From positions 44,393,054 to 44,457,053 of the forward strand of contig CM055109.1 in assembly GCA_029204225.1 (NCBI GenBank): 64,000 nucleotides of DNA, written 5' to 3'. Of the stretch, positions 49,801 to 58,429 are shown piece by piece. The notes beneath the pieces are model-generated. The model did not search any database and was not told where the DNA came from. It saw nothing but the letters and a program-made list of their open reading frames with translations. The first letter of the stretch is position 1; every line of letters begins with the position of its first letter. The stretch is from Diphasiastrum complanatum. Taxonomy: Eukaryota; Streptophyta; Lycopodiopsida; Lycopodiales; Lycopodiaceae. A program made the translations under genes and the position numbers.

Positions 49801-52800
49801 TTATCCTTGGTGTTGATTGGTTTGCTTCATTGGGAGCAGTTACTTTGGACCTGGCTCAGCAAACATTGACATTTGTTCATAATGCAGTGACCCACTCACT
49901 TGCTGGTATTGATTCTCAGGCAGATTTCCAGCTGATCAGCGTGCTGCAGCAGATTCTCCAGTGACTACCTCTCCTCCAGCAGTTGTTCCTCAGGTGATCT
50001 CTGACTTATTAAATCAGTATGCATTTGTCTTTTCAGAACCTACGACGCTACCACCATTACGTGATGTGAACCACCATATTGATTTGCGTCCTGGTTCTGC
50101 TCCTCCCTCCCGGCCTCCTTACCGTATGTCTAAGTCTGAGCGTGATGAGGTTGAGCTTCAGATTACTGCTTTACTAGATCAGGGCCCTATTGTTCCTAGT
50201 CACAGTCCTTTTGGTGCCCCTGTTCTCCTTGTCAGTAAGAAAGATGGTTCCAAACGCCTCTGCATTGATTATCGTGCCCTCAATAAGTTGACCATCTGTA
50301 ACCAGTATCCTATTCCTCACATGGATGATCTCTTTGACCAGTTAGGCACCTCTCGTCTTTTCTCTAAGATAGACTTACGTTCTGGCTATCACCAGATTAG
50401 GATGCATCCTTCGGACGAACACAAGACTGCGTTTTGTACCCATCTTGGTTTGTATGAGTTTCGTGTTCTTCCTTTTGGTGTTACTAATGGTCTACCTACG
50501 TTTCAGAATGTGATGAATAACATCATGCGTCCTCTCCTTGGTCGTTGTGTTTTAGTTTATTTTGATGATATTCTTGTTTTTAGTAAGACTCTTGATGAGC
50601 ATGTGTTACATCTTTCATCTGTTTTTCAATTGCTTGTTCATCACCAGTTGTTTGCTAAACTTTCTAAATGTTCCTTTGCTGTTGTTGAGATTGAGTTTTT
50701 AGGATTTCTCATTTGTGATGGTCGTATTCGTTTGGACCCTCATAAGGTTCGGGCAATCGCTGATTGGCCTGTTCCCACAGATGTCCACCATGTTCGTATG
50801 TTTCTTGGTCTCGCTACTCACCTTCGTCGTCCTGTTCCTCACTTTGCCACTGTTTGGACTTCTGATTGTCAGTTCGCCTTTGACACTCTTCGTCGTGCTG
50901 TTGTGGAGGCCTCTGTCCTGAGTTTACCACAATTTGATCAGAAATTTATTGTTGAGACCGATGCTAGTAATGTTGGTTTGGGTGCCTTGCTTCGTCAGTC
51001 TCAGTGTATTATTGCTTATGAGTCGCATCGTTTACGCTCTTATGAGCAACGTTATTCTGTCCATGAGAAAGAGCTTCTTGCCATTATCTATGCTCTTAAG
51101 AAGTGGCACCATTACCTGTACCGTGTTCCTTTTGATATCGTTACTGATCATCAGTCCTTACGTTATCTCTTCTCCCAGCGTGATCTTAGTGATCGTCAAT
51201 TTCGTTGGTTCCAGTTTTTACAATCTTTTGATTTTTCTATTTTGTATCGTCCTGGTCGTGCTAACACTGCTGCTGACGCATTGTCTAGACTTCCTGCTTT
51301 ATTGAATACCCTTGTTGCCACGATCCCTTCCTGGTTTGATGATCTTCCATCTGCTTATCTTACATGTTCTGATTTTCGTGATGTTTATAGTTCTGCTCCA
51401 CCTATGTCGTCTTCACCTCATCAGGCTTATTCCATTGTTGACCACCGTCTTTATCATTATGGTTCTCTTTGTATTCCTAGTTCTTTGGGTATCCATTCTC
51501 AGTTGTTGTCGGATGCTCATTCGTCTCCAGTTGGGAGTCATTTTGGTTTTCAGAAGTCTTATGCTCGTCTTAAGGATCATTTCTATTGGCCATCCCTTAG
51601 CAAAGAGCTTGTTGTACTTATTCGTACCTGTCCTTTCTGCTTACGTAATAAGTACTCCCGTGCTAAGTCCGCTGGTTTGCTTCAAAGTTGGCCTATTCCT
51701 CACCGCCAGTGGACTGATATTTCTACGGACTTCATCATTGGCCTTCCCCGCACCCGTCGTGGTCACGATTCATGTATGGTGGTAGTTGACAGGTTCTCAA
51801 AACAGGCACATTTCATACCCGTCCACAGTACTATCACAGCAGAGCAGTGTGCACGCTTGTTCCTTTCAGAGATATTTCGCCTACATGGGTTTCCTCGTAC
51901 TATCCTTTCTGATCGGGATAGTAAGTTTACATCATTGTTCTGGACAGAGCTTATGCGTATATTGGATGTACAGCTTTTTATGGGGTCTGCTTATCATTCT
52001 ACTTCTGATGGGCAGTCTGAGGTCCTTAACAAGATCCTTGAGGATTATTTGCGCCATTTTGTTACTCCTTCAGGGAAGGATTGGGATCAGCACTTATGTT
52101 TGGCAGAGTATAGCTATAACAGCTCTGTTAGTACCAGCACCGACGTTGCACCATTTTTATTATCTCATGGTTATGCACCTCTTTTACCTGGTATTCCTCT
52201 TCCTCCCGAGGATACACCTGTGACACTGTCTTCATTTCTATCAGGTGCTCGCGAGCTTATTCTCCAGGCCAGTTCCCATTTGCAGCAGGTCCAGCAGCGT
52301 TATCAGGCTTCAGTTGATCGTCATCGACGTCATGTTGAGTTTCATGTTGGTGATATGGTATATCTACGCCTACGGTTTGCACGTCATCATTTTATTCAGG
52401 GCCATGCTTCTACTGAGAAGCTTGCACCACGTTATTATGGGCCTTATTGTATATTGGAGGTTCTTAGTCCAGTTACATATCGTCTTCAGCTTCCTGCTTC
52501 CACACGTGCCTGTGATATATTCCATGTCAGTTTATTACGTGCTGCTATTGAGGATGATGCTCCTCGTGATGCTGGGTTTCCTACTGCACCGGATCTCTTT
52601 CCTTTATTACCTGCTGCTATCCTTCAGGTGCGTTTGCATCATAGTCGACGCCGCCGGCAGATTCAGTTCCTAGTCTAGTGGGATGGTCGTCCTGTTGGGG
52701 AGGCCACATGGGAGCCTATTGATGTCTTTTATCATACACCGTCACTTGCGGATCAGGCTCGTGCTCTTGCCGCACTTGTTGATTCCTCTACATCAGTTGT

Positions 52801-55185
52801 TGCTCCAGTTGTTACTACACCAAATGCTGTTCCAGTTGATCCTCCAGGGCTTGCTGTTACTTGATCCAGTCCTTTATGGCAGTTGGGTCTTATTTTTGTG
52901 TCGGGGAGAGTTATGGACTCGGCTCATTACATTCGCCATGTCCATTTACATTTACTTTACTTTATGCATAAGCAGGCTTTGGGCCCTTTTGTATTCATTA
53001 TTTGACATTTAGACTATATGGTTGGCCTTGGGCCCTATTATTGACATTTAGACCATATTATTGGCCTTGGGCCCTATGATTCACTATATTGGTTATTTGG
53101 TCATATTACTGAGAGTGGGGGCCTTCTTGGAGGGCACACTATTTTCCCTCTCAGTTTGGCCCTAGCCACTGGAAGCTTCCTTTTAGGGCTTCCTCTTGGC
53201 TATAAGTAGGGATTCTGTGTCATTTGTTACTTGGCTTATGATATGATCTCCTTCTTTAGTCTCTTTAAGCTTTCTCTCTCCTGCTTTCTAGGGTTAAGTC
53301 TTGCTTATGTGATGCTTTCATAGACTAAATCTAGATCAGCCGTGGCTAAGTTCATAACTGCTCTTGCTTCTCTCAGTGAGCAAAGTCAATTTTTACTAGC
53401 CACGGGCCAATCTATGTAGACAAACAGGAACGACATATCAAAGGGACTACAAGTAATGGACCGTGCTATGATAGAAATAACATTGTCTAAAACTGATCTA
53501 GACTTTCAGATTGAGGGGGGATGTGGATCCAAGAAGGTCCATCTCAGGCTACAGCTTCTTCCTGGCAAGAGGAACGGTTCTCTGGAATAGCTAAAGTCGA
53601 TTACTATATCATCAGCAAAAACAACATACGTTGCGAAGCTCTGCTTTGGATGGTATTCAATGGGCAACATAAATCAAGATCAACCAAAGTGGTTTGTGAT
53701 GACTTGAGTTGTATAGCTTTGACATTGAACACTAGATTTCATTCAAAGATCAACCATACTGAAATAAATCACCAATGTGTAAGAGAAAGATTACATGAGC
53801 ATGATTAAGTTCAGAATACTACTGAGTCTGAAATTCAAAGAGTGTTTGGATGTACAATAAGTTCAGAATACTATTGAGTCTAAAATTCAAAGAGTGTTGT
53901 GGATTAGTGCAATCCAAATACCATGATCAGTGTTAGTTAGTTAAAACATTAAAATATAACCAAAAGACAACTTAGTTACAGTATCTTGCAAGAAAATTCA
54001 CAGCTGATAAATGTCAACAAGTCCAATACCTTTTCAATCAAGGAGGTTTTTTGTAAAGAGCATTTCATTGAGTAGGAGTGAATTAGAGAGACTCCTCATA
54101 AAGAGCCAGTAAAGGCTTACACCAACCAGTTGATCTTAGAACTAGCAAAAGAGTAAGAGGAGCTTGAATTTATTGATTTTTTGCTAGATTTCATAAAGCA
54201 AACTGCAATTGGCATTTTGAACTTGAGTGAAAAACCAGCAAAGTTTAAAAGTTGAAGGGACTAGGCTGAAAGGAACAAATCGCTAAATTGAGAAACGGTT
54301 GAAATTAAAATGTATCGAGGAAGAAAAAGCATGACCACTGGTCAGAGAAACTCCTGCTCCCACATAATAAGTAGGTAGTGTGCAGCTTCTAAAGGGGGTG
54401 CGGCAACTAGCCGAGCCCCCTCTGCACCGGGGTAGTCCACATGGGCTATGCAAGCATGCTGGAGATTAACAGCACAGGGCACTCAGCGTGTGGACGAGAA
54501 GCGCGCTTCTGCACAAGAAGGGCACAGAGGAAGCGGGCGTTGGAAACCAATCCTGCAACAAGATGCATTTGCCGCGCAGCACCTTCTCGCAGCAAGTAAT
54601 GGAAGCTGAGTTCCGTTGAGATGCATGTGGCCAGCACGTCTTCAAGAATTTGCATTATGCTGTTAAATAAGCTTTTCTATTACAGAATTCAATATTACTG
54701 TTTTTTCATCCTGCTCTCAACAATGTAGCTTCACTTTGTTGTTCAGCCTCTCATGAATTGTAGGCAGATTGCTCATAGATCATCTAAAATGCTGCTTCAC
54801 TTTGCTATTCAGTCTCTCATGGATTGTAAGCAGATTGCTCGTATATCATCTACAGAGTGACCATATTAAGTTAAGTTTTGAACGATCAGAGTAGCTCCAA
54901 TTTACCAGGATAATCACTTACCAAATCGGCGAGCTTGATAAGGCCTTCTAATCTGGAGTCATGTTTGATATTGATCTTGTGGAACTCAATGCGCTTGCTC
55001 CATGGCTTACCAGCCTCCAACAAATGCTGGATCTTATCGCTGTAAACATCTATTGCAAGAACAGAGTGCTCTGTCTCCAACATTAGCTTTTCACATAAAT
55101 GTGATCCAATGAAGCCTCCAGCTCCTATCATGCATATCTTCAATGGTTGAATCTCTGATCCATCGAGATTGAACCTAGGTGCCAT
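43867..55185 (-). CDS. AXS: UDP-apiose/UDP-xylose synthase (nine coding exons)
   Basis: This cytosolic NAD-dependent short-chain dehydrogenase/reductase converts UDP-glucuronate to UDP-apiose and UDP-xylose. Apiose is needed for rhamnogalacturonan II and apiogalacturonan. Exons on the minus strand are 54922-55185, 46396-46488, 46057-46164, 45404-45518, 45073-45206, 44808-44909, 44399-44491, 44161-44296 and 43867-43982. All have GT/AG ends and matching phases, giving 386 residues, close to the usual 389. The NAD motif GAGGFIGSHL is at 21-30. Catalytic residues of the family are present: Cys96, Cys136 and Glu137 (in STCEVYGKT), Tyr181 and Lys185 (YACAK). Other family blocks are FNWIGPRMDFIPG, DGPSEGVPRVLACF and DVSSKEFYGEGYDDSDKRIP. 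Intron 1 (46489-54921) is 8.4 kb because a chromovirus lies in it antisense. The reading frame is intact, so the gene can still be functional if the intron is spliced. Confidence 0.97.
47217..47667 (+). repeat. 5' LTR of the chromovirus, 451 bp
   Basis: It starts AGTTATGGACTCGG and ends TTCATAACT, so the termini are a 7-bp perfect inverted repeat AGTTATG/CATAACT and not the canonical TG...CA. TATAAG at 47509-47514 is a candidate TATA box. Inside, a unit of about 38 bp with GACATTTAGAC(T/C)ATAT and TTGGCCTTGGGCCCTAT is doubled. Confidence 0.95.
47668..47679 (+). other. Primer binding site, initiator tRNA-Met type
   Basis: TGGTATCAGAGC abuts the LTR end with no spacer. This is the standard plant primer for first-strand synthesis and confirms the LTR boundary. 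Confidence 0.95.
47680..48409 (+). other. Untranslated leader of the chromovirus
   Basis: About 730 bp between primer site and gag ATG, C- and T-rich, with a 131-codon open frame at 47650-48045 that looks like chance. It may hold packaging signals but none can be named. Confidence 0.6.
48410..49294 (+). CDS. gag: Chromovirus gag, N-terminal and capsid part
   Basis: The first ATG of the frame is at 48410 (MQSQIDSLQPHG). A Pro/Phe/Gly-rich stretch is followed by the retrotransposon gag capsid domain: QLATYSGSSDGNLLENWFAK, RAATWWRVYR, WPTFRRDLC, and YTDQFMDLSYLF. The frame remains open to 49292-49294 but the meaningful protein leaves it at about 49190-49250, where the zinc knuckle continues in the next frame. 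A run of C near 49192-49197 is a candidate site for a one-base insertion. Nearest relatives are plant chromoviruses; I cannot place the clade. Confidence 0.88.
   Translation: MQSQIDSLQPHGPGKAPVHSSFGSPFGLPSSSTSFGGGPHFPPNPPPGFPRPTAPESHFPRHLAPEPHFARDFRDRVQLATYSGSSDGNLLENWFAKLDTYFQIYPKTDPQKIQLAALHLDGRAATWWRVYRLDSDRDGLQLWPTFRRDLCHAMIDPQWLSRQRDIFRSLTQTGDLSSYTDQFMDLSYLFTDLQPTELNSRYIAGLRGALRYDVSSFRPPTLVEAMSLASTLQHKYPDPAPFRFSGPRPSLSPLPSPAPSAPSTVVPTSSYFSRSSPSASSSCFCPTLHVCKVR
49215..49964 (+). CDS. Chromovirus gag zinc knuckle and aspartic protease
   Basis: In the third frame the sequence continues with the zinc knuckle CFRCKRPDHIARDC (spacing C-x2-C-x4-H-x4-C) near 49313. An acidic linker and the retroviral-type aspartic protease follow: ALVDTGSTHSYIS near 49586 and YDLILGVDWFASLGAV near 49795. 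It ends at a TGA at 49962-49964, exactly where the reverse transcriptase frame has opened. Since this frame differs from both the gag and pol frames, which agree with each other, two opposite indels are more likely than programmed shifts. Confidence 0.88.
   Translation, partial: PLTSPAPRPPPPRPAFVRRYTSAKFVDIQHKHLCFRCKRPDHIARDCRQPLPTSTVVFYHEGTTPDESDIYIYISDEPDLSPEPSTDLLPATCHAQLAYATWTGCPGPRSIRLRVRITGREYIALVDTGSTHSYISSYVLSRIRASPIPAPQPLIVEVASSYSFPSSQMFQGLSYRIGDFSGQADLYIIPLERYDLILGVDWFASLGAVTLDLAQQTLTFVHNAVTHSLAGIDSQADFQLISVLQQILQ
49961..52678 (+). CDS. pol: Chromovirus pol: reverse transcriptase, RNase H, integrase
   Basis: The open frame has no ATG at its left edge (it opens at about 49913), as expected for a polyprotein part. 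Reverse transcriptase: KKDGSKRLCIDYRALNKLT, SKIDLRSGYHQIRMHPSDE and the catalytic YFDDIL near 50560. RNase H: VETDASNVGLGALL near 50950, HEKELLAI, VTDHQSL and ADALSRLP. Integrase: an HHCC zinc site (SHFGFQKSYARLKDHFYWPS then CPFCLRNK). The DDE core is TDFIIGLP, LSDRDSKFTS and DGQSEVLNK, and the GPY/F-type module is KLAPRYYGPYCILE. All catalytic residues I can locate are intact. A TAG at 52676-52678 cuts the protein inside the chromodomain. Confidence 0.95.
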   Translation: MTTSPPAVVPQVISDLLNQYAFVFSEPTTLPPLRDVNHHIDLRPGSAPPSRPPYRMSKSERDEVELQITALLDQGPIVPSHSPFGAPVLLVSKKDGSKRLCIDYRALNKLTICNQYPIPHMDDLFDQLGTSRLFSKIDLRSGYHQIRMHPSDEHKTAFCTHLGLYEFRVLPFGVTNGLPTFQNVMNNIMRPLLGRCVLVYFDDILVFSKTLDEHVLHLSSVFQLLVHHQLFAKLSKCSFAVVEIEFLGFLICDGRIRLDPHKVRAIADWPVPTDVHHVRMFLGLATHLRRPVPHFATVWTSDCQFAFDTLRRAVVEASVLSLPQFDQKFIVETDASNVGLGALLRQSQCIIAYESHRLRSYEQRYSVHEKELLAIIYALKKWHHYLYRVPFDIVTDHQSLRYLFSQRDLSDRQFRWFQFLQSFDFSILYRPGRANTAADALSRLPALLNTLVATIPSWFDDLPSAYLTCSDFRDVYSSAPPMSSSPHQAYSIVDHRLYHYGSLCIPSSLGIHSQLLSDAHSSPVGSHFGFQKSYARLKDHFYWPSLSKELVVLIRTCPFCLRNKYSRAKSAGLLQSWPIPHRQWTDISTDFIIGLPRTRRGHDSCMVVVDRFSKQAHFIPVHSTITAEQCARLFLSEIFRLHGFPRTILSDRDSKFTSLFWTELMRILDVQLFMGSAYHSTSDGQSEVLNKILEDYLRHFVTPSGKDWDQHLCLAEYSYNSSVSTSTDVAPFLLSHGYAPLLPGIPLPPEDTPVTLSSFLSGARELILQASSHLQQVQQRYQASVDRHRRHVEFHVGDMVYLRLRFARHHFIQGHASTEKLAPRYYGPYCILEVLSPVTYRLQLPASTRACDIFHVSLLRAAIEDDAPRDAGFPTAPDLFPLLPAAILQVRLHHSRRRRQIQFLV
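52620..52864 (+). pseudogene. Chromodomain interrupted by an in-frame TAG
   Basis: The translation reads ILQVRLHHSRRRRQIQFLV, then the stop at 52676-52678, then without any frame change WDGRPVGEATWEP and about 48 more codons to TGA at 52862-52864. This is a chromodomain (I-L-x-x-R start, QFLVxW, then the ATWEP aromatic-cage part), which in chromoviruses steers integration to marked chromatin. The Lys or similar residue normally between V and W is the stop. Readthrough, or a point mutation in this copy, would explain it. Confidence 0.88.
52903..52908 (+). other. Polypurine tract of the chromovirus
   Basis: GGGGAG lies immediately before the 3' LTR start AGTTATGG and would prime second-strand synthesis. 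It independently supports the AG start of the LTR. Confidence 0.8.
52909..53359 (+). repeat. 3' LTR of the chromovirus, 451 bp
   Basis: Same length and ends as the 5' LTR (AGTTATGG...TTCATAACT). Six substitutions and no indel were found by eye, for example CAAGCTT versus CAGGCTT near the start and GGCTACGTTC versus GGCTAAGTTC near the end. It is followed directly by the target duplication GCTCT. Confidence 0.95.
53515..53809 (+). mobile_element. Ty1-copia RNase H relic in AXS intron 1
   Basis: Translation gives GDVDPRRSISGYSFFLARGT and then LWNS, the copia RNase H signature. After frame changes it gives ALLWMVFNG, KVVCDDLSCIALTLNTRFHS, and TEINHQCVRE, matching the usual CDNxSAIxLxxNPxFHSRTKHIE and HHFVRE. 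Only about 100 residues survive. It is antisense to AXS, like the chromovirus that landed about 150 bp away. Confidence 0.8.
53806..53898. repeat. Tandem duplication, 52-bp period
   Basis: TAAGTTCAGAATACTA(C/T)TGAG followed by TCTxAAATTCAAAGAGTGTT occurs at 53806-53847 and 53858-53898. It lies just past the copia RNase H relic. Confidence 0.8.
54340..54660 (-). other. GC-rich patch in AXS intron 1
   Basis: This intronic stretch is clearly GC-richer than the AT-rich DNA around it. On the minus strand it carries a 69-codon frame (54446-54655, starting MQILEDVLATC) with ordinary-looking composition. I recognise no domain and no transposon landmark. It could be intronic regulatory DNA, an unrecognised insertion or an alternative exon. 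Confidence 0.35.
54728..54853. repeat. Tandem duplication, 66-bp period
   Basis: GCTTCACTTTG(T/C)T(G/A)TTCAG followed by CTCTCATG(A/G)ATTGTA(G/A)GCAGATTGCTC and ATCATCTA appears at 54728-54787 and 54794-54853. Confidence 0.85.
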
Positions 55186-56220
55186 TATCTCGACAGTAGG
55201 GAAACTAAATACAACTACTAGAAAAATTACTCAAATGTGCAGATAATAGCTGAAAAGGATGTGACAGTTTGGGACCTCGACACAATGAATGACGTGCAAC
55301 AGGACGGTGTCGAGGTATCACTCGTGGTTTAGAAAAGCGTCAGAAAAAAAACTATCAAACAGCTCGAAGTTGCAAGAGGCTGACACAAGCTGATATCAAA
55401 CTCAAATGGCTAGTGAGTACAAGATCTTAGACAGAAATATACAAACAAAAACTTGGATGTCAGCTAATGAGGCAGCAGGAAATTCTGCGATTTATATTAC
55501 GTTGCAAATTTTGAAAAAGGAGAGAGCTAGATGAAACAGTGCTCGATGGCACTATTCCGCTAACGCCTTTTTCAAGGTTCAGAAGTAATCAAAAGAGGCA
55601 GAAGGTAAAGAATAAACAGTGAAGCTTACACAGGTTTAAATAGTAAGAAGGAACCTCCGCTGAACCAGAAAAAGCACCACAAGCATTACTAGATCCAAAG
55701 CCAAAGATGAAAGCAGGAAAATCAAAACGCCTGTCGCAATTCCGGAACGGAAGGAAGACAGAGACTTCTTAGATTACCATGCCAAGTCGCTAACAGCACG
55801 GATAAGATCCAAACAACAAACTACTGCACCGGAAAAGGAAAATGCAACACACATTCACACACAAGGAAGCAGATCATCAACACAAAAGCAAGAACATGAC
55901 AAAACCAAACAAGATTCTGAAAGCAAAATAAAAAACCCAATAAATAAAGATCGAAAAACTAAGCACAATGATCTGCAGCAGCGAGAATCGAGATGCTTAC
56001 TTACACCATGAAAGCATCGAAGAAGGAAGCGATCGCGATCGATGGAGGGAAAGCGCGAGGAAGAAGAAAGGAGGAGGAAGAGACAGCAAAAGCAGGACTG
56101 CTACAATACTGTCTTCACAAACGCTTCAGAAGCATCCAGCCGTTGAAGGTCTCGACGTGGATGAGCGTGAGCCGTCCGATCGATATTGGTGGGGGTGGCT
56201 TACTTCTCAGTAGGCCAGCG
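55186..56220 (-). promoter_or_regulatory. AXS 5' UTR with probable leader intron, and promoter
   Basis: Upstream of the ATG on the minus strand, the pyrimidine-rich leader at about 56005-56150 (TCTCTTCCTCCTCC) ends in GGT|GTAAGT with the donor at 56004. An acceptor such as TTTAG lies near 55206. A 5' UTR intron of about 0.8 kb is therefore likely, common in plant housekeeping genes. Plus-strand frames at 55968-56352 are the purine-rich shadow of the leader. No TATA box can be assigned. Confidence 0.5.
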
Positions 56221-57094
56221 CAGATCCGACTGGGCCGACGCGGACATTATAGGCTAGAGCGCCCACCGCGTCAATTTGGGCAACCAAATTTTGAACCACC
56301 ACCTTTTGGGGGAGCATGTTTTAAACCACCACTTTGCGAGGCGCGTACTTGAACCACAGAGTGGTGGGCTCCAACAGATTTAAGGGCGAAAAGATATGAT
56401 ATCATTTTGAAGAGATGGTGGTATCACGCATACCCACACTCACTCACTATTAGATCGGTTGCTCCACCATGACTTATGATAACTAACTTGACTAACTTGG
56501 TCAATCATAGTGATAGTGAGAATAACGCTCATCTTTCTTTTTCTGCATGTTCCATGGATACTACTACTCCTTTAAGATTTTTTTGAGGTCCTACAAGGTG
56601 TCCTTTAGGGTTCATTTTTGGGCACTATAAAGTATTTGTAATCATTGAAACATTGATGTGATGGTTTTTAAACTCTTGTGTGCGCTTTGTAGAAACATTG
56701 ACATGATTGTTTTTTCCCCTTTGTCGCACCGTAAGTGAGTCACTAGTGTATTGATTTATTGAAAGATGAGATTATTTTATTTTATTTTTTTATTCTTCCA
56801 GATTGCAACCATTGTTTTTCTATTTTTTTTAATAATTTGAATATTGCTTGAGAACACACCTGTATTGAGCGCACATGTCTATGGCAAAGATTTTTTTAGA
56901 TATTTTAACTTGCATGTTTATTTTGGTTTTAGAAATTTTTATTCTAATTAGCTATTTTATGTTAATGACAATTTGTACAAAGGGTACCTGTGTTTAGATA
57001 TGGATTACAAAAAAGACTATTGTTCGTTTTCATAACTCCCACGAAATATCTCCTCGTGGATAAATGCGTGTTTGGGCTCCCACATCTTTGCTAG
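56221..57094. other. Intergenic, no gene recognised
   Basis: AT-rich, T-run-rich DNA beyond the AXS promoter. No supported frame. Confidence 0.4.
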
Positions 57095-57316
57095 GCTTCT
57101 CGCATGGACACCTTCTATTTCTATTGTAGGTGTGTTGGTTGTTCTCCTGCAAGATGCACCCTTTGTTGTAAAATTGTCATGCTCCCTTTGTTGTAGGCCG
57201 TCCTTTAATGTGGATATTTCTTGTGCAAGTGCTTTCAATTTGACATTAAAGGCTGGTACGAGGTGGATGCAAGGGATTTTTTTATCTTCCTTTGTTGTGG
57301 ATAGTTGCTTTTGTAT
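57095..57316 (+). repeat. Left arm of an inverted repeat pair
   Basis: GTAGGTGTGTTGGTTGTTCT, CATGCTCCCTTTGTTG, TTGACATTAAAGG and GAGGTGGATGCAAG(G/A)GAT recur, in the opposite orientation, at 59575-59842. The arms are clearly related but diverged, and the left arm lacks about 40 bp. Confidence 0.8.
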
Positions 57317-57379
57317 GTCCTTTTGGAGGCAGATTCATGTACGCCTATTTCTTGTCATTAGGCAAACTATATCAATTTG

Positions 57380-58410
57380 TTTGGACTCAACATCGTAACT
57401 AGAATTTTCTACTTGAGGAGCATAACTTGTAGAAAGTATGTTAGACCTTGGTGGACTAGAAATAATTGGTGCAAAAGTAATGAAATGTTTCAAAATTATC
57501 AATAGGCTGATTTTGAATTTTAGATTTAAGATCTGAAAATGTACCTTCTAGGAAGATAACATCTCTATGAACAAATACTTTTTTTATTTGTAGATCATAA
57601 TCATGTAGCCTTTATGTAATGGTGAACAATCATTGAAAATTGACTAAATGTTGGTTGGATCGAGTTTCTTTCTAGGCTCATGTGGAGATCGAGCATAAGC
57701 TATACATCCAAAACTGATGCAATATTTGACAGAAGGTTTGATACCTGACCAAGTTTCTCTAGGTGTCTTTCCATCTATTGAGTTTGTGCTTGATGGATTA
57801 TGCATATAGCAAGTAGTAAGTACTATAAATTCGAATGTGCCAACATAGCCTTTGCAGGTTTCATTAGAATAGGATTCTTTTGCACAACAATTCCATTTTG
57901 TTGAGGGTTGTAGTGTGTTGTAAGATGTCTCTAAATTTCATTTGCTAAGAGATAGTTGATCATTTATGTGAAAATGTACTCTCCCACCATCTATACATAG
58001 TGTCTTGATTTTTCTTCTTATCTCAATTTCTGGATCAATGAAAGTTATGAAATATCGGACACCTTCAATAGACGTAGTTTGCATTGGCCCACAAACATCC
58101 AAATGGATTAAATCAAGAAGGTTAGAAGCTCTATGAGCTTGATTATTAGATGATCTCCTTCTTGCATGCTTGCTTAAAATAAAGGACTCGTATTTGGAAG
58201 TGGAAGAGGATCTGCATATATAAACATCGTGCACTTCCATACATATATATTAGGCTTATCATATTCAAATGTCCTAACCTCTGATGCTATAGAATATTGG
58301 TATAATTAGATGAGATTTGAGAAGTTTTGGCTTGAGCCTTGTATAAAGAATCATAATTGAGTTTATAAAGATAATCATGTAGGGCTCAATTTTTACTATC
58401 TACAATCTGA
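57380..58410 (-). mobile_element. Ty1-copia integrase fragment, decayed
   Basis: Minus-strand translation starts with the pre-integrase block HQRLGHLN near 58290. It continues SNLLDLIHLDVCGPMQTTS and VRYFITFID (first catalytic Asp), then NSIDGKTPRETWSGIKPSVK and AYARSPHEPRKKLDP of the integrase C-terminal region. The part containing the second Asp and the Glu is missing or scrambled (LCIDGGRVHF), and several stops occur. Confidence 0.8.
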
Positions 58411-58429
58411 CATTCCTTGTTAGAGAACC

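Larger units (their letters stand above)
47212..53364 (+). mobile_element. Ty3-gypsy chromovirus with target duplication, in AXS intron 1
   Basis: A nearly complete element of about 6.1 kb: LTR 47217-47667, primer site 47668-47679, gag-protease-RT-RNase H-integrase-chromodomain, purine tract, LTR 52909-53359. GCTCT at 47212-47216 is repeated exactly at 53360-53364, which proves a target-primed 5-bp duplication. The two LTRs are both 451 bp and differ at 6 positions by manual comparison (about 1.3 percent), so the insertion is fairly young. It lies antisense to AXS. Two compensating frame changes in gag/protease and a stop in the chromodomain suggest that this copy is not autonomous. Confidence 0.96.

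Noticed and set aside
50715-53012. Several plus-strand open frames of 68-157 codons overlapping the chromovirus pol
   Set aside because: They are alternate-frame shadows of the long pol frame; hydrophobic Leu/Val/Phe composition comes from T-rich codon use.
53360-53470. Start of a copia gag just right of the chromovirus
   Set aside because: A short open stretch joins across the target site, but no gag motif follows; only the RNase H relic from 53515 is supported.
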